From: JAJYKN01 sp035516155
GTDB taxonomy: Bacteria; Nitrospirota; UBA9217
Assembly (NCBI GenBank): GCA_035516155.1
Contig: DATJAP010000044.1
Coordinates: forward strand, 1-64,000
Direction of reading: 5' to 3'
DNA: 64,000 bases
The notes beneath the pieces were generated by a model. It saw nothing but the letters and a program-made list of their open reading frames with translations, was not told the origin of the DNA and ran no database searches. Each line of letters begins with the position of its first letter. Position 1 is the stretch's first letter. This document shows positions 8,022 to 14,467 of the stretch, one piece after another. The translations under genes were made by a program, and so were the position numbers.

Positions 8022-9599
8022 CTATATCTTCACCTGCTTCACCGACAGTACATTAGGTAGTTTCTTGATTTTTTCCATGAGATCGTCAGACACGGTGCTG
8101 TCGATGCTCACCACCGACATCGCCAAGCCACCCTGTTTTTCGCGGCCGAACTGCATGCGCGCAATGTTGACACCGTTTTGTCCCAGCAGCGTTCCGATTC
8201 CACCGATGACGCCGGGCTTGTCGTTGTTCATGAGGACGAGCATATCGCCTTCGGGCACAGTCTCCATGGGGAAGTTATCCACCTGGATGATGCGTGGTTC
8301 CTTCTTGCTGTTCAACGTTCCCGAAGCGGACACGTCCTTGCTACCGGCCTTGATCCTGAGCGTGACAAGGCTCGTGTACTCTGTTGCCTCGCTGGAATTG
8401 GATACTTTGACGTCGATGCCCCGATCCTTTGCGATGAGCGGGGCATTCACGTAATTCACGTTCTCCTGGAGCGTCGGCGTGAGCAGGCCCTTGAGGGCTG
8501 ACAGCGTGATCGGCTCCTGCTTCAGGTTCACAACCTCGCCACTATACTCCACCATCACCTGCGTGAGTCCGCCCTCATAGAGTTGGGCGATGAACAGCCC
8601 CATTCGCTCAGCGAGGTTTATGTAGGGTGACAGCGTCGGGAGTTGGTCCGCAGGGACCGACGGTACATTCACAGCGTTCCGCACGGTTCCGGCAATCAAG
8701 TAATCGACAATCTGTTCGGCCACGGCCACCGCCACGTTTTCCTGAGCCTCCAGCGTTGAAGCGCCGAGATGGGGCGTGGCGATGAAATTATCGAGCGTGA
8801 GGAGCGGATGATTCTCGGGCGGTTCCTTCTCGAACACGTCGAAGGCTGCCGCGGCGACCTTACCGTTCTTGAGGGCCTCGTAGAGATCCTGCTCGTTCAC
8901 GATGCCGCCGCGGGCGCAGTTGATAATCCGCACGCCATTTTTCATTTGGGCAATCGTGTCCTTGTTGATGAGGTTGGCCGTCTCTTTTGTTTTCGGTGTA
9001 TGGACCGTGATGAAATCGGACCGTTTGTAGATCGTCGGCAGATCGACGAGCTCGATGCCGAGGGATTTCGCTTTTTCCGTCGAGATGAAGGGGTCATAAG
9101 CCAGGATTTTCATGCCGAGCCCAATCGCGCGGCTAGCCACAACACCGCCTATGGCGCCGAGGCCAATGACGCCGAGCGTCTTGTCGTAGAGTTCGACGCC
9201 CTCGAATTTCTTCTTTTCCCACTTTCCCGCTTTGAGCGAAGCATAGGACTGCGGGATCATGCGGGCGCAGGCGAAAATCATGCCGATCGTATGCTCCGCT
9301 GTCGTGACCGTGTTACCGCCCGGTGTGTTCATCACCACCACGCCCTTTTTCGTTGCCGCGGGAATGTCGACGTTGTCGAGGCCGCTGCCGGCCCTCCCGA
9401 CAACCTTGAGCTTCGCCGCCTTTTCGAGCAGACCCGCCGTGACCTTCGTGGCTGACCGGATGATCAGGGCGTCGTAGTCTCCGATGATCTTCTCGATTTC
9501 CTCAATCGTGGTCTTGCTCCGGGCATCGACATCGAGCCCGGCCTTTTTCAATATCTCCACCCCGATCGGGGCGAGATTGTCGCTGATGAGAACCTTCAT
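8022..9599 (-). CDS. serA: D-3-phosphoglycerate dehydrogenase, long form with ASB and ACT domains
   Basis: 525 residues from the ATG at 9599, chosen because GGAGG lies just upstream; an extra five codons are open before it. It oxidises 3-phosphoglycerate to 3-phosphohydroxypyruvate, opening serine synthesis. NAD-binding Rossmann motif GVIGLGAIGGVVA; the catalytic Arg/Glu/His region includes INCARGGIVNE, FDVFEKEPP and TPHLGASTLEAQENVA. The C-terminal third holds the allosteric substrate-binding (ASB) and ACT domains (GDMLVLMNNDKPGVIGGIGTLLGQNGVNIA), typical of the feedback-regulated 525-residue class. The class V aminotransferase upstream probably supplies the next step. Confidence 0.96.
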   Translation of the reverse strand: MKVLISDNLAPIGVEILKKAGLDVDARSKTTIEEIEKIIGDYDALIIRSATKVTAGLLEKAAKLKVVGRAGSGLDNVDIPAATKKGVVVMNTPGGNTVTTAEHTIGMIFACARMIPQSYASLKAGKWEKKKFEGVELYDKTLGVIGLGAIGGVVASRAIGLGMKILAYDPFISTEKAKSLGIELVDLPTIYKRSDFITVHTPKTKETANLINKDTIAQMKNGVRIINCARGGIVNEQDLYEALKNGKVAAAAFDVFEKEPPENHPLLTLDNFIATPHLGASTLEAQENVAVAVAEQIVDYLIAGTVRNAVNVPSVPADQLPTLSPYINLAERMGLFIAQLYEGGLTQVMVEYSGEVVNLKQEPITLSALKGLLTPTLQENVNYVNAPLIAKDRGIDVKVSNSSEATEYTSLVTLRIKAGSKDVSASGTLNSKKEPRIIQVDNFPMETVPEGDMLVLMNNDKPGVIGGIGTLLGQNGVNIARMQFGREKQGGLAMSVVSIDSTVSDDLMEKIKKLPNVLSVKQVKI

Positions 9600-9763
9600 G
9601 AATTCCTCCGTCAAACGATCGTTACCTAATTACCTACGGATGAACACGGTGAAGCAAAACCGACAAAGCACAGAGAAAAAAATTAAGCTTCTCTATAATA
9701 AAACGGCTTATCTACTGTGATCATCCCGGCGTCCGGCGCAGCCGGACTCATGCTCCTAATTTG

Positions 9764-10900
9764 CTATTTCATTAAAATTTCCTGTGCCGCGCCGACACCC
9801 GTACCGAACTTCACCGGATATCCCAAGCCTTTAAGCACCATTTCGATGCCTGCAATGGCGGTGATCACGTCGAACGTGTCAGCATAACCCAGGTGAGCGA
9901 TGCGGAAAATCTTGCCCTTGAGCTTGTCTTGGCCGCCCGCGCCGGTGATGCCGTACTTCACGCGCAAATCCTTGTAGATCGCCTGGCCGTCAACACCTGC
10001 AGGCGCTTCAATAGCGGTTAGCGCATTGCTCGGGCTTTCCTTCGGGAAGAGCCTGAGGCCGAGTGCCCCCGCTCCAGCGCGCATCGCCCTAGCGAGCCGC
10101 TCGTGCCTCGCGAGCACGTGGTCCAGTCCCTCTGCCTGCAACATCTTGACGCACTCGTTCAGCCCAATGATCAGGGTAACTGCCGACGTGAAGAGCGTCT
10201 GGTTTTTTGCCAAGTTCTCGCGCTCTTTTTTGAAGTTAAAGTAGAACTTCGGCGTCTTGGCACCATCGGCCATCTTCCAGGCTTTGTCGCTCACGGAAAC
10301 AAAAGCAAGTCCCGGGGGAAGCATGACGCCCTTCTGGGAGCCGCCGATCATGACGTCGATTCCCCATTCATCGGTCCTGATATCGTGCGCAACGAGTGCG
10401 GAAATGGCGTCGACAACAAAGATCGCATCGGTCTTTTTCACTATGCTGGCAAGAGTTTTGACGTCATGAAACACGCCCGTCGAGGTCTCATTGGCTTGGA
10501 CGAACACGGCCTTGATCTTCTGGTTTTTCTTAAGCGCCGCCTCGATCTGCTCGGGTTTCACAGTGTAGCCCCATTCCACCAAGATCTCTTCCACTTTCAT
10601 GCCGTAAGCCTGGCAGATCTTGGTCCAGCGTTCGCCGAATTTACCGCCATTGATCACGAGCACATCGTCTCCTGGGCTCAGGAAGTTATTCACCGATCCG
10701 ACCATACCACCGGTGCCGGTTGAGCAGAGGATAAGCACGTCGTTTTTTGTCTGGTAGAGCCACTGGAGGCCCTTTTTCGCGGAATCGAGCACGGGAAGGA
10801 AATCCGGTGCACGGTGATGTATAATCGGCATGGCCATGGCTAGAAGTGCCTCAGGCGGCACCGGTGTCGGGCCAGGGGCCAAAAGATATTTTTTTTGCAT
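9764..10900 (-). CDS. Class V aminotransferase (serine-pyruvate / alanine-glyoxylate / SerC-like)
   Basis: 378 residues from the ATG at 10900, preceded by GGAGG with 7-nt spacing. PLP fold type I: YLLAPGPTPVPPEAL near the N-terminus, the SSTGTGGM-like phosphate-binding turn (CSTGTGGMVG), VVDAISALVAHDI with the PLP-ring Asp, and GGSQKGVMLPPGLAF containing the Schiff-base Lys. Related enzymes act as alanine-glyoxylate or serine-pyruvate aminotransferases. Its place directly upstream of serA suggests transamination of phosphohydroxypyruvate or removal of serine-family amino groups, which is context inference. It is separated from serA by 164 bases containing a GC-rich palindrome (9731-9747), and is preceded by a hairpin-rich leader. 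Confidence 0.88.
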   Translation of the reverse strand: MQKKYLLAPGPTPVPPEALLAMAMPIIHHRAPDFLPVLDSAKKGLQWLYQTKNDVLILCSTGTGGMVGSVNNFLSPGDDVLVINGGKFGERWTKICQAYGMKVEEILVEWGYTVKPEQIEAALKKNQKIKAVFVQANETSTGVFHDVKTLASIVKKTDAIFVVDAISALVAHDIRTDEWGIDVMIGGSQKGVMLPPGLAFVSVSDKAWKMADGAKTPKFYFNFKKERENLAKNQTLFTSAVTLIIGLNECVKMLQAEGLDHVLARHERLARAMRAGAGALGLRLFPKESPSNALTAIEAPAGVDGQAIYKDLRVKYGITGAGGQDKLKGKIFRIAHLGYADTFDVITAIAGIEMVLKGLGYPVKFGTGVGAAQEILMK

Positions 10901-11109
10901 AGGTATATCCTCCATTAATTATGAGCGTAAACGTCCGTCAGGATGTTTACGAGAACTGATGTTAGAAACGTAATTATTTTGTCTGACGAAGATTATAGTC
11001 CCGCCGGGGCGGGACCTATGCCCGGGGTTGGCGTATCGCTGGGATATTGCGGATGTCTGTGCTGTTTCAAGGAAAAACTGCCTCTCTTTGTCTATTTCAG
11101 GCCAAAGAC
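10901..11109 (-). promoter_or_regulatory. Structured 5' leader of the aminotransferase-serA-purA transcript
   Basis: Between the predicted start (about 11109) and the ATG at 10900 there are two strong hairpins. One is an 8-bp stem GTCCCGCC/GGCGGGAC with a two-base loop (10998-11015). The other is an 11-bp stem with a 4-nt loop (10926-10951, arms CGTAAACGTCC and GGATGTTTACG, one G-U) ending just before the Shine-Dalgarno. Neither is followed by a T-run, so simple termination is not supported. I could not match it to glycine, ZTP, SAM or other riboswitch consensus sequences. Confidence 0.4.
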
Positions 11110-11115
11110 CACATG

Positions 11116-11145
11116 ACAGTAGCATAAGCCGGCGAAAATTGTCAA
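11116..11145 (-). promoter_or_regulatory. Sigma70-type promoter with extended -10
   Basis: On the minus strand, TTGACA (11145-11140), an 18-nt spacer and TGC-TACTGT (-10 at 11121-11116). Placed to drive the class V aminotransferase, serA and purA with a leader of about 209 nt. Confidence 0.5.
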
Positions 11146-11201
11146 GAAAATAGTTCGATCGGTTCCGCACAGGCAGACTACATTTATGATCTGCAATTGC
11201 G

Positions 11202-11600
11202 TCATTTTTGCACGACATCCATATAGAGGCTGAATGAAATTACCGGATTCGTCCGATCATTGGAAAAAACGCTGAAATACTTGGAAAGAGGACCGCTTCT
11301 CCCCGTCGTATCCACGGTCGCATTGATCTGTCCGACAGTCCCCGAATCTAGGTGATTAGAACTAATCACCGCTGCAGCACACCCTCAGGAGGGAACCACC
11401 CGATCTATGATCAATGGTTCGTTCCCGACATTACGGACCTCGAAAATATGGCTTACCTGCGTCCCCTGTATGACTTTTCCAAAATCGTATTTAATTTCCA
11501 CAGCTTCAAGCTTCGGCCCGTTTACCTCTTGGGCCAGAAGATGTCCCGCAAACACCGTCAATACAATAAAAAAACCGATGGAAACCAGTATCTTTTTCAT
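11202..11600 (-). CDS. DUF1573-domain exported protein with in-frame UGA; candidate selenoprotein
   Basis: 133 codons from the ATG at 11600 to a TGA at 11204-11202, interrupted by an internal TGA at 11387-11385 (codon 72). Residues 1-22 are a signal peptide; residues 30-71 carry the DUF1573 first half (YDFGKVIQGTQVSHIFEVRN, then NEPLIIDRVVPS). In the family the next residues are C-G-C-T; here they read UGA-G-C-A. The same frame then continues with the rest of the domain (AAVISSNHLDSGTVGQI, VDTTGRSGPLSKYFSVFSND). A perfect 8-bp stem with GUUC loop starts 14 nt after the UGA (11370-11351). The direct reading is Sec72 replacing the first Cys of the CGC motif; the alternative is a recent nonsense mutation. 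It lies 87 bases after the MshEN gene, probably one operon. Confidence 0.7.
11351..11370 (-). promoter_or_regulatory. Candidate bacterial SECIS stem-loop
   Basis: RNA (minus strand) stem GGUGAUUA (11370-11363) pairs perfectly with UAAUCACC (11358-11351) around the loop GUUC. The stem base is 14 nt and the loop 22 nt after the UGA at 11387-11385. E. coli fdhF has a comparable layout: about 11 nt to a short stem with a GGUC loop. A G in the first loop positions is part of the bacterial SECIS consensus. It lies inside the coding frame, so its pairing is not required by the amino-acid sequence. Confidence 0.6.
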
Positions 11601-11687
11601 GGACCAACCTTTCGCGATCGAATGCCTTCTCCCATAAATATTCAAGAGAGCCACATAACGTTTTCGTGCTCCGCTGTCCTCAATCTG

Positions 11688-12389
11688 CTACAAACCCATT
11701 TTTTTTTGATAAATCATGCTGACCAGTTCTTCGCGAGAGATCAGTCCTTTTTCAATGAGTAGCGTGGTCAACGCGTCGATCCGGGTTTTGCTTTCCTGAA
11801 TTGCCTGGTTTAACAACTCCTCCTTGGACTGAAAGGGAGAATTTGGATCATTCTCCCCCGTTCGCGGCATATTCAAGTCGCTGCCGCGGATGATTTCCAT
11901 TTTCCCGCCGTCGATTCGTCCGCGTTGATGAAATAACGGTTGAGCCCGAGAGATTTCCTCTCCTTTGTAATATTTTTTGATCGCATCCTCGATTTCCGAC
12001 TTCATGACCAGCGCCGGCTTAATTGTCATGCCAGTAATGAACCGTATCTGATCGATAGCCTCGATGTCGAGGGGATCCAACATGGCCACTACGAGCGTCC
12101 CTCTTTCTTTCTTAACCGGTATGACGTTGTACTTGCTCGCTATTTCAGGCTTGATAAGCTTGATGATGCTCTCGTCTATTTCAGGTTTAAAGAGGTCTAT
12201 ATAGGGAATATGCAGTTTGTCGGCAACCACACGGGCAATATCAACCTCCCGAACGAATTCGAGCTCAACCAGTATATTCCCGAGCTTTCCTCCCCAGTTG
12301 CGTTGGTGGGAGAGCGCCGCTTCGAGCTGAAAATCATCAATAAGACCAGCTTCTTTCAGCAGATCGCCGAGCCTTTTGACCGCGGACAT
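11688..12389 (-). CDS. MshEN-domain (GspE/PilB N-terminal-like) protein
   Basis: 233 residues. Residues 4-65 (RLGDLLKEAGLIDDFQLEAALSHQRNWGGKLGNILVELEFVREVDIARVVADKLHIPYIDL) and the following segment ending near residue 145 match the MshEN/T2SSE_N fold found at the N-terminus of type II secretion/type IV pilus ATPases, where it often binds c-di-GMP. The ATPase domain is absent, so this is a stand-alone version. A second similar short block at the C-terminus (RIDALTTLLIEKGLISREELVSMIYQKK) repeats the 'LiekGLIs.eEL' helix pair. A strong promoter lies at 12440-12469. The DUF1573 gene follows. Role unknown; possibly c-di-GMP sensing. Confidence 0.75.
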   Translation of the reverse strand: MSAVKRLGDLLKEAGLIDDFQLEAALSHQRNWGGKLGNILVELEFVREVDIARVVADKLHIPYIDLFKPEIDESIIKLIKPEIASKYNVIPVKKERGTLVVAMLDPLDIEAIDQIRFITGMTIKPALVMKSEIEDAIKKYYKGEEISRAQPLFHQRGRIDGGKMEIIRGSDLNMPRTGENDPNSPFQSKEELLNQAIQESKTRIDALTTLLIEKGLISREELVSMIYQKKMGL

Positions 12390-12439
12390 AAATACAAACC
12401 TCCCTCATAAACAACAAATTCTTAAAGTACAAGCGATTG

Positions 12440-12469
12440 ATTATATGCCCCCCGACCATATAATGTCAA
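12440..12469 (-). promoter_or_regulatory. Strong sigma70-type promoter
   Basis: On the minus strand, TTGACA (12469-12464), 18-nt spacer, TATAAT (12445-12440): both hexamers are perfect consensus. The predicted start is about 44 bases upstream of the MshEN gene, whose transcript would continue into the DUF1573 gene. Confidence 0.65.
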
Positions 12470-12485
12470 CGATTTTTAAAGGGAA

Positions 12486-12507
12486 AATCCTCTTCTGCAT
12501 GAGGATT
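12486..12507 (-). terminator. Possible terminator after ttcA
   Basis: Stem AATCCTC/GAGGATT (7 bp, 8-nt loop) followed on the minus strand by TTCCCTTT. It lies about 85 bases after the ttcA stop. The T-run is imperfect. Confidence 0.35.
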
Positions 12508-12592
12508 CCGGCTAAAATGACATGATAAAATACCTTAATAGGAAAAGTCTGAAAAGATGTTCTTTACGTTGCCGCTTACCTGGGCCCCGCGA

Positions 12593-13402
12593 TCAATACG
12601 GCAAGACCGGGTTTCGCGGCTGTCCCGTGTGAGAGTTCGACGCATCGTACTCATCTGGAGCCTTCACCAGTAAATGACGATGTTCTACATCGGCAAGCGC
12701 GGCGAGCATGCTCCCCTTGATTCCGGGTCGTTCGCGATCCAGTTCAGCAAGCAGGTTTTTAATTCTGGACCGCTTCAGGTCCTGATTTCCACAGGCAGGG
12801 CAGGCGCAGCAAGTGATGGGGAATCCGGCTTCAGCGGCATAGCGGAGTATCTCATCCTCGGGAACGTACACGAGGGGCCGGATCACCACATTCCAGCCAT
12901 CATCAGCGCGAAGAAGCGGTGCCATGGCTTTGATCTTCCCGTTGTAGAACAGATTCAGAAGGAGTGTTTCGATGAAATCATCACGGTGGTGACCGAGGGC
13001 TATTTTGGTACATCCCATTTCCCGCGCTTGGGAGTAGAGCACGCCGCGCTTAAGTCGGGAACAGAGCGCGCAGGGGGTATCATCCGGTCCCAGTTTGTCG
13101 AGCATGAGACGATGGACCGGGGCAGGGACTATGCGGTACTCGATGTCCTGCTTCCTGAGGTAGTCTTCGATCAATCCGGTTTGAAACCCAGGAAAGCCCG
13201 GATGGATAGTGACAGCGATAAGCGAAAAGGCCACAGGAGCTCTCTTTTGCAGGCTCTGTAGGACATGGAGCAGCGTCCAGCTGTCCTTCCCTCCCGACAG
13301 TGCGACAAGAATCCGGTCGCGGTTCGCGATCAGACCGAAATCCCCGATCGCCCTGCCCGCGAGCCTCCTGATCTCGTGCTCTCTCTGTTCTCTTTCTGCC
13401 AT
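12593..13402 (-). CDS. ttcA: TtcA-family tRNA 2-thiolation ATPase
   Basis: 269 residues. The PP-loop pyrophosphatase motif is SGGKDS (residues 36-41), followed by two cysteine pairs that ligate the Fe-S cluster in TtcA: PCALCSRLKRGVLY and CCACPACGNQDLKR. These identify the TtcA/TtuA group that activates tRNA C32 (or U54) with ATP and inserts sulfur. GHHRDDFIETLLLNLFYNG is the usual TtcA signature. The start has only a weak ribosome site. The C-terminal 25 residues are a non-conserved tail. A terminator separates it from the upstream zinc-ribbon gene, so it may have its own promoter. Confidence 0.92.
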   Translation of the reverse strand: MAEREQREHEIRRLAGRAIGDFGLIANRDRILVALSGGKDSWTLLHVLQSLQKRAPVAFSLIAVTIHPGFPGFQTGLIEDYLRKQDIEYRIVPAPVHRLMLDKLGPDDTPCALCSRLKRGVLYSQAREMGCTKIALGHHRDDFIETLLLNLFYNGKIKAMAPLLRADDGWNVVIRPLVYVPEDEILRYAAEAGFPITCCACPACGNQDLKRSRIKNLLAELDRERPGIKGSMLAALADVEHRHLLVKAPDEYDASNSHTGQPRNPVLPY

Positions 13403-13438
13403 CGGAGAATCTTAAATCTCGTCGGACCTTTCGTCAAC

Positions 13439-13470
13439 AAAAAAGGGCTCCCGATATTATTCGGAAGCCC
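13439..13470 (-). terminator. Rho-independent terminator after the zinc-ribbon/KKA protein
   Basis: Minus-strand hairpin GGGCTTCCGA/TCGGGAGCCC (13470-13445, one C-A mismatch, 6-nt loop) followed directly by TTTTTT. It is 21 bases after the stop of the 13491-13826 gene. Confidence 0.8.
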
Positions 13471-13490
13471 GGTTAAATGAGCGGCGCTCG

Positions 13491-13826
13491 TTATCTTTTT
13501 TTTCTTGCCGTTTTTTTCTTTGCTTTTTTCTTGGCTGCTTTTTTCCCAGATGTCTTTTTCTTTGTGGCTTTTTTTTTCGTTGCTTTCTTCTTCACTGCTT
13601 TTTTTGCAGCTTTTTTCACAGCCTTCTTTTTTGCCGCTTTCTTCTTCACCGCAGGCTTTTTCCTGGCAGCCGCTTTGGGAACGGTCGAAGCTTCAGGAAT
13701 GTTTACTGTGGTTGTTTCCATTCCGCAGCAATACACCGGTTCCTCATACACTTCCCCTGTTCTCGCGACCTCGATCTTTCTACCGCATACCCTGCACTGG
13801 TACTGCATAATTTTCTCTATAGCCAT
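13491..13826 (-). CDS. Zinc-ribbon protein with lysine/alanine-rich histone H1-like tail
   Basis: 111 residues. Residues 1-40 hold a small metal-binding module (MQYQCRVCGRKIEVARTG...PVYCCGMETT) with CxxC and CC pairs. Residues 52-111 are almost only K, A, T and R in an irregular [KA]-repeat (KKPAVKKKAAKKKAVKKAAK and so on), like bacterial H1/Hc1/AlgP tails, so the protein is strongly basic. I infer nucleic-acid binding. AAGGAGG precedes the ATG. It has its own promoter (13966-13994) and terminator (13439-13470), so it appears monocistronic, with a leader of about 130 nt. Confidence 0.75.
   Translation of the reverse strand: MAIEKIMQYQCRVCGRKIEVARTGEVYEEPVYCCGMETTTVNIPEASTVPKAAARKKPAVKKKAAKKKAVKKAAKKAVKKKATKKKATKKKTSGKKAAKKKAKKKTARKKR
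13494..13680. repeat. Low-complexity Lys/Ala codon repeat
   Basis: Imperfect short repeats of GCTTTTTTC/TTTGC-like units, encoding the KKA-rich tail on the minus strand. A potential site of slippage and length variation between strains. Confidence 0.7.
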
Positions 13827-13965
13827 ACGCGTTGCCCTCCTTAAATAAGCTGATAACCCGCTGTGACACGGGCAGAATAACGCTTCAGGGCAGAAACGGC
13901 AATCCAGCTGTCTGTTTGCGAAGGAACCGCGGGAATAATGTGTTCGGATTTACATCGTTAAAGTA

Positions 13966-13994
13966 ACTGTAAAATCATCGAGGGGAAATGTCAA
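13966..13994 (-). promoter_or_regulatory. Sigma70-type promoter of the zinc-ribbon/KKA gene
   Basis: Minus strand TTGACA (13994-13989), 17-nt spacer, TACAGT (13971-13966). About 133 bases separate the predicted start from the ATG at 13826. Confidence 0.5.
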
Positions 13995-14014
13995 GTTTTT
14001 TGTGAATTTCCTGC

Positions 14015-14206
14015 TCATGACCATAAACGCGGCTGCTTCTTGTTGGCATTGACCATTGCAATCCGTCGCTCTTTGGCCTGATGCAGCTCTAATATCTTCT
14101 CCATGCCTTCGATTGCAGTTGAAAGGGCTTCGTCGGTCGACTTCCCTTCCCAGTTCTTTGTCTCGGCAAGCCGGTAGAGCTCAAGGATCACTTCTTCAAG
14201 ATTCAT
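14015..14206 (-). CDS. Small conserved hypothetical protein
   Basis: 63 residues: MNLEEVILELYRLAETKNWE at the N-terminus, then an amphipathic helix region and a basic tail ending QPRLWS. No domain recognised. A strong AAGGAG sits correctly before the ATG and the composition looks coding. It lies alone between the nrdJ terminator and the zinc-ribbon promoter. Confidence 0.6.
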   Translation of the reverse strand: MNLEEVILELYRLAETKNWEGKSTDEALSTAIEGMEKILELHQAKERRIAMVNANKKQPRLWS

Positions 14207-14281
14207 AAAATCTCCTTTTATACAACAGGTTATATCAAAACTGACATCCGAAGTCCCATCCCGGACCCTTGACGAGGATAT

Positions 14282-14308
14282 AAAAAAACCGGGAGAAACC
14301 CTCCCGGC
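14282..14308 (-). terminator. Rho-independent terminator downstream of nrdJ
   Basis: Minus-strand stem CCGGGAG/CTCCCGG (14307-14289, 5-nt loop) followed by TTTTTTT. About 160 bases after the nrdJ stop. Confidence 0.8.
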
Positions 14309-14467
14309 TTGTTACATACAAATGGTATTTTCACTTCACCTCCAGTGCAGGTGACCTCTTTTTGTCGTAGAAGAAGGAGAAGGAAGAGAAAGCAAAGCCT
14401 AGATCAAGTGTCTTCTCTTGATGCTTTCCCTCGCTTCTTAGTCGACGGAAAACCAGGCTTTTTATGA

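Noticed and set aside
10919..11218. 99-codon minus frame over the DUF1573 tail and leader
   Set aside because: Different frame from the DUF1573 continuation, crosses the promoter and hairpin leader, and has no family features.
11385..11387. Reading the UGA as an ordinary gene end of a short DUF1573 protein
   Set aside because: Domain homology continues in the same frame immediately after the UGA, so a natural end here is unlikely; a nonsense mutation remains the main alternative.
13477..13848. 123-codon plus frame rich in Phe and Ala
   Set aside because: Antisense to the Lys-rich tail; the Phe runs are the reverse of AAA/AAG codons.
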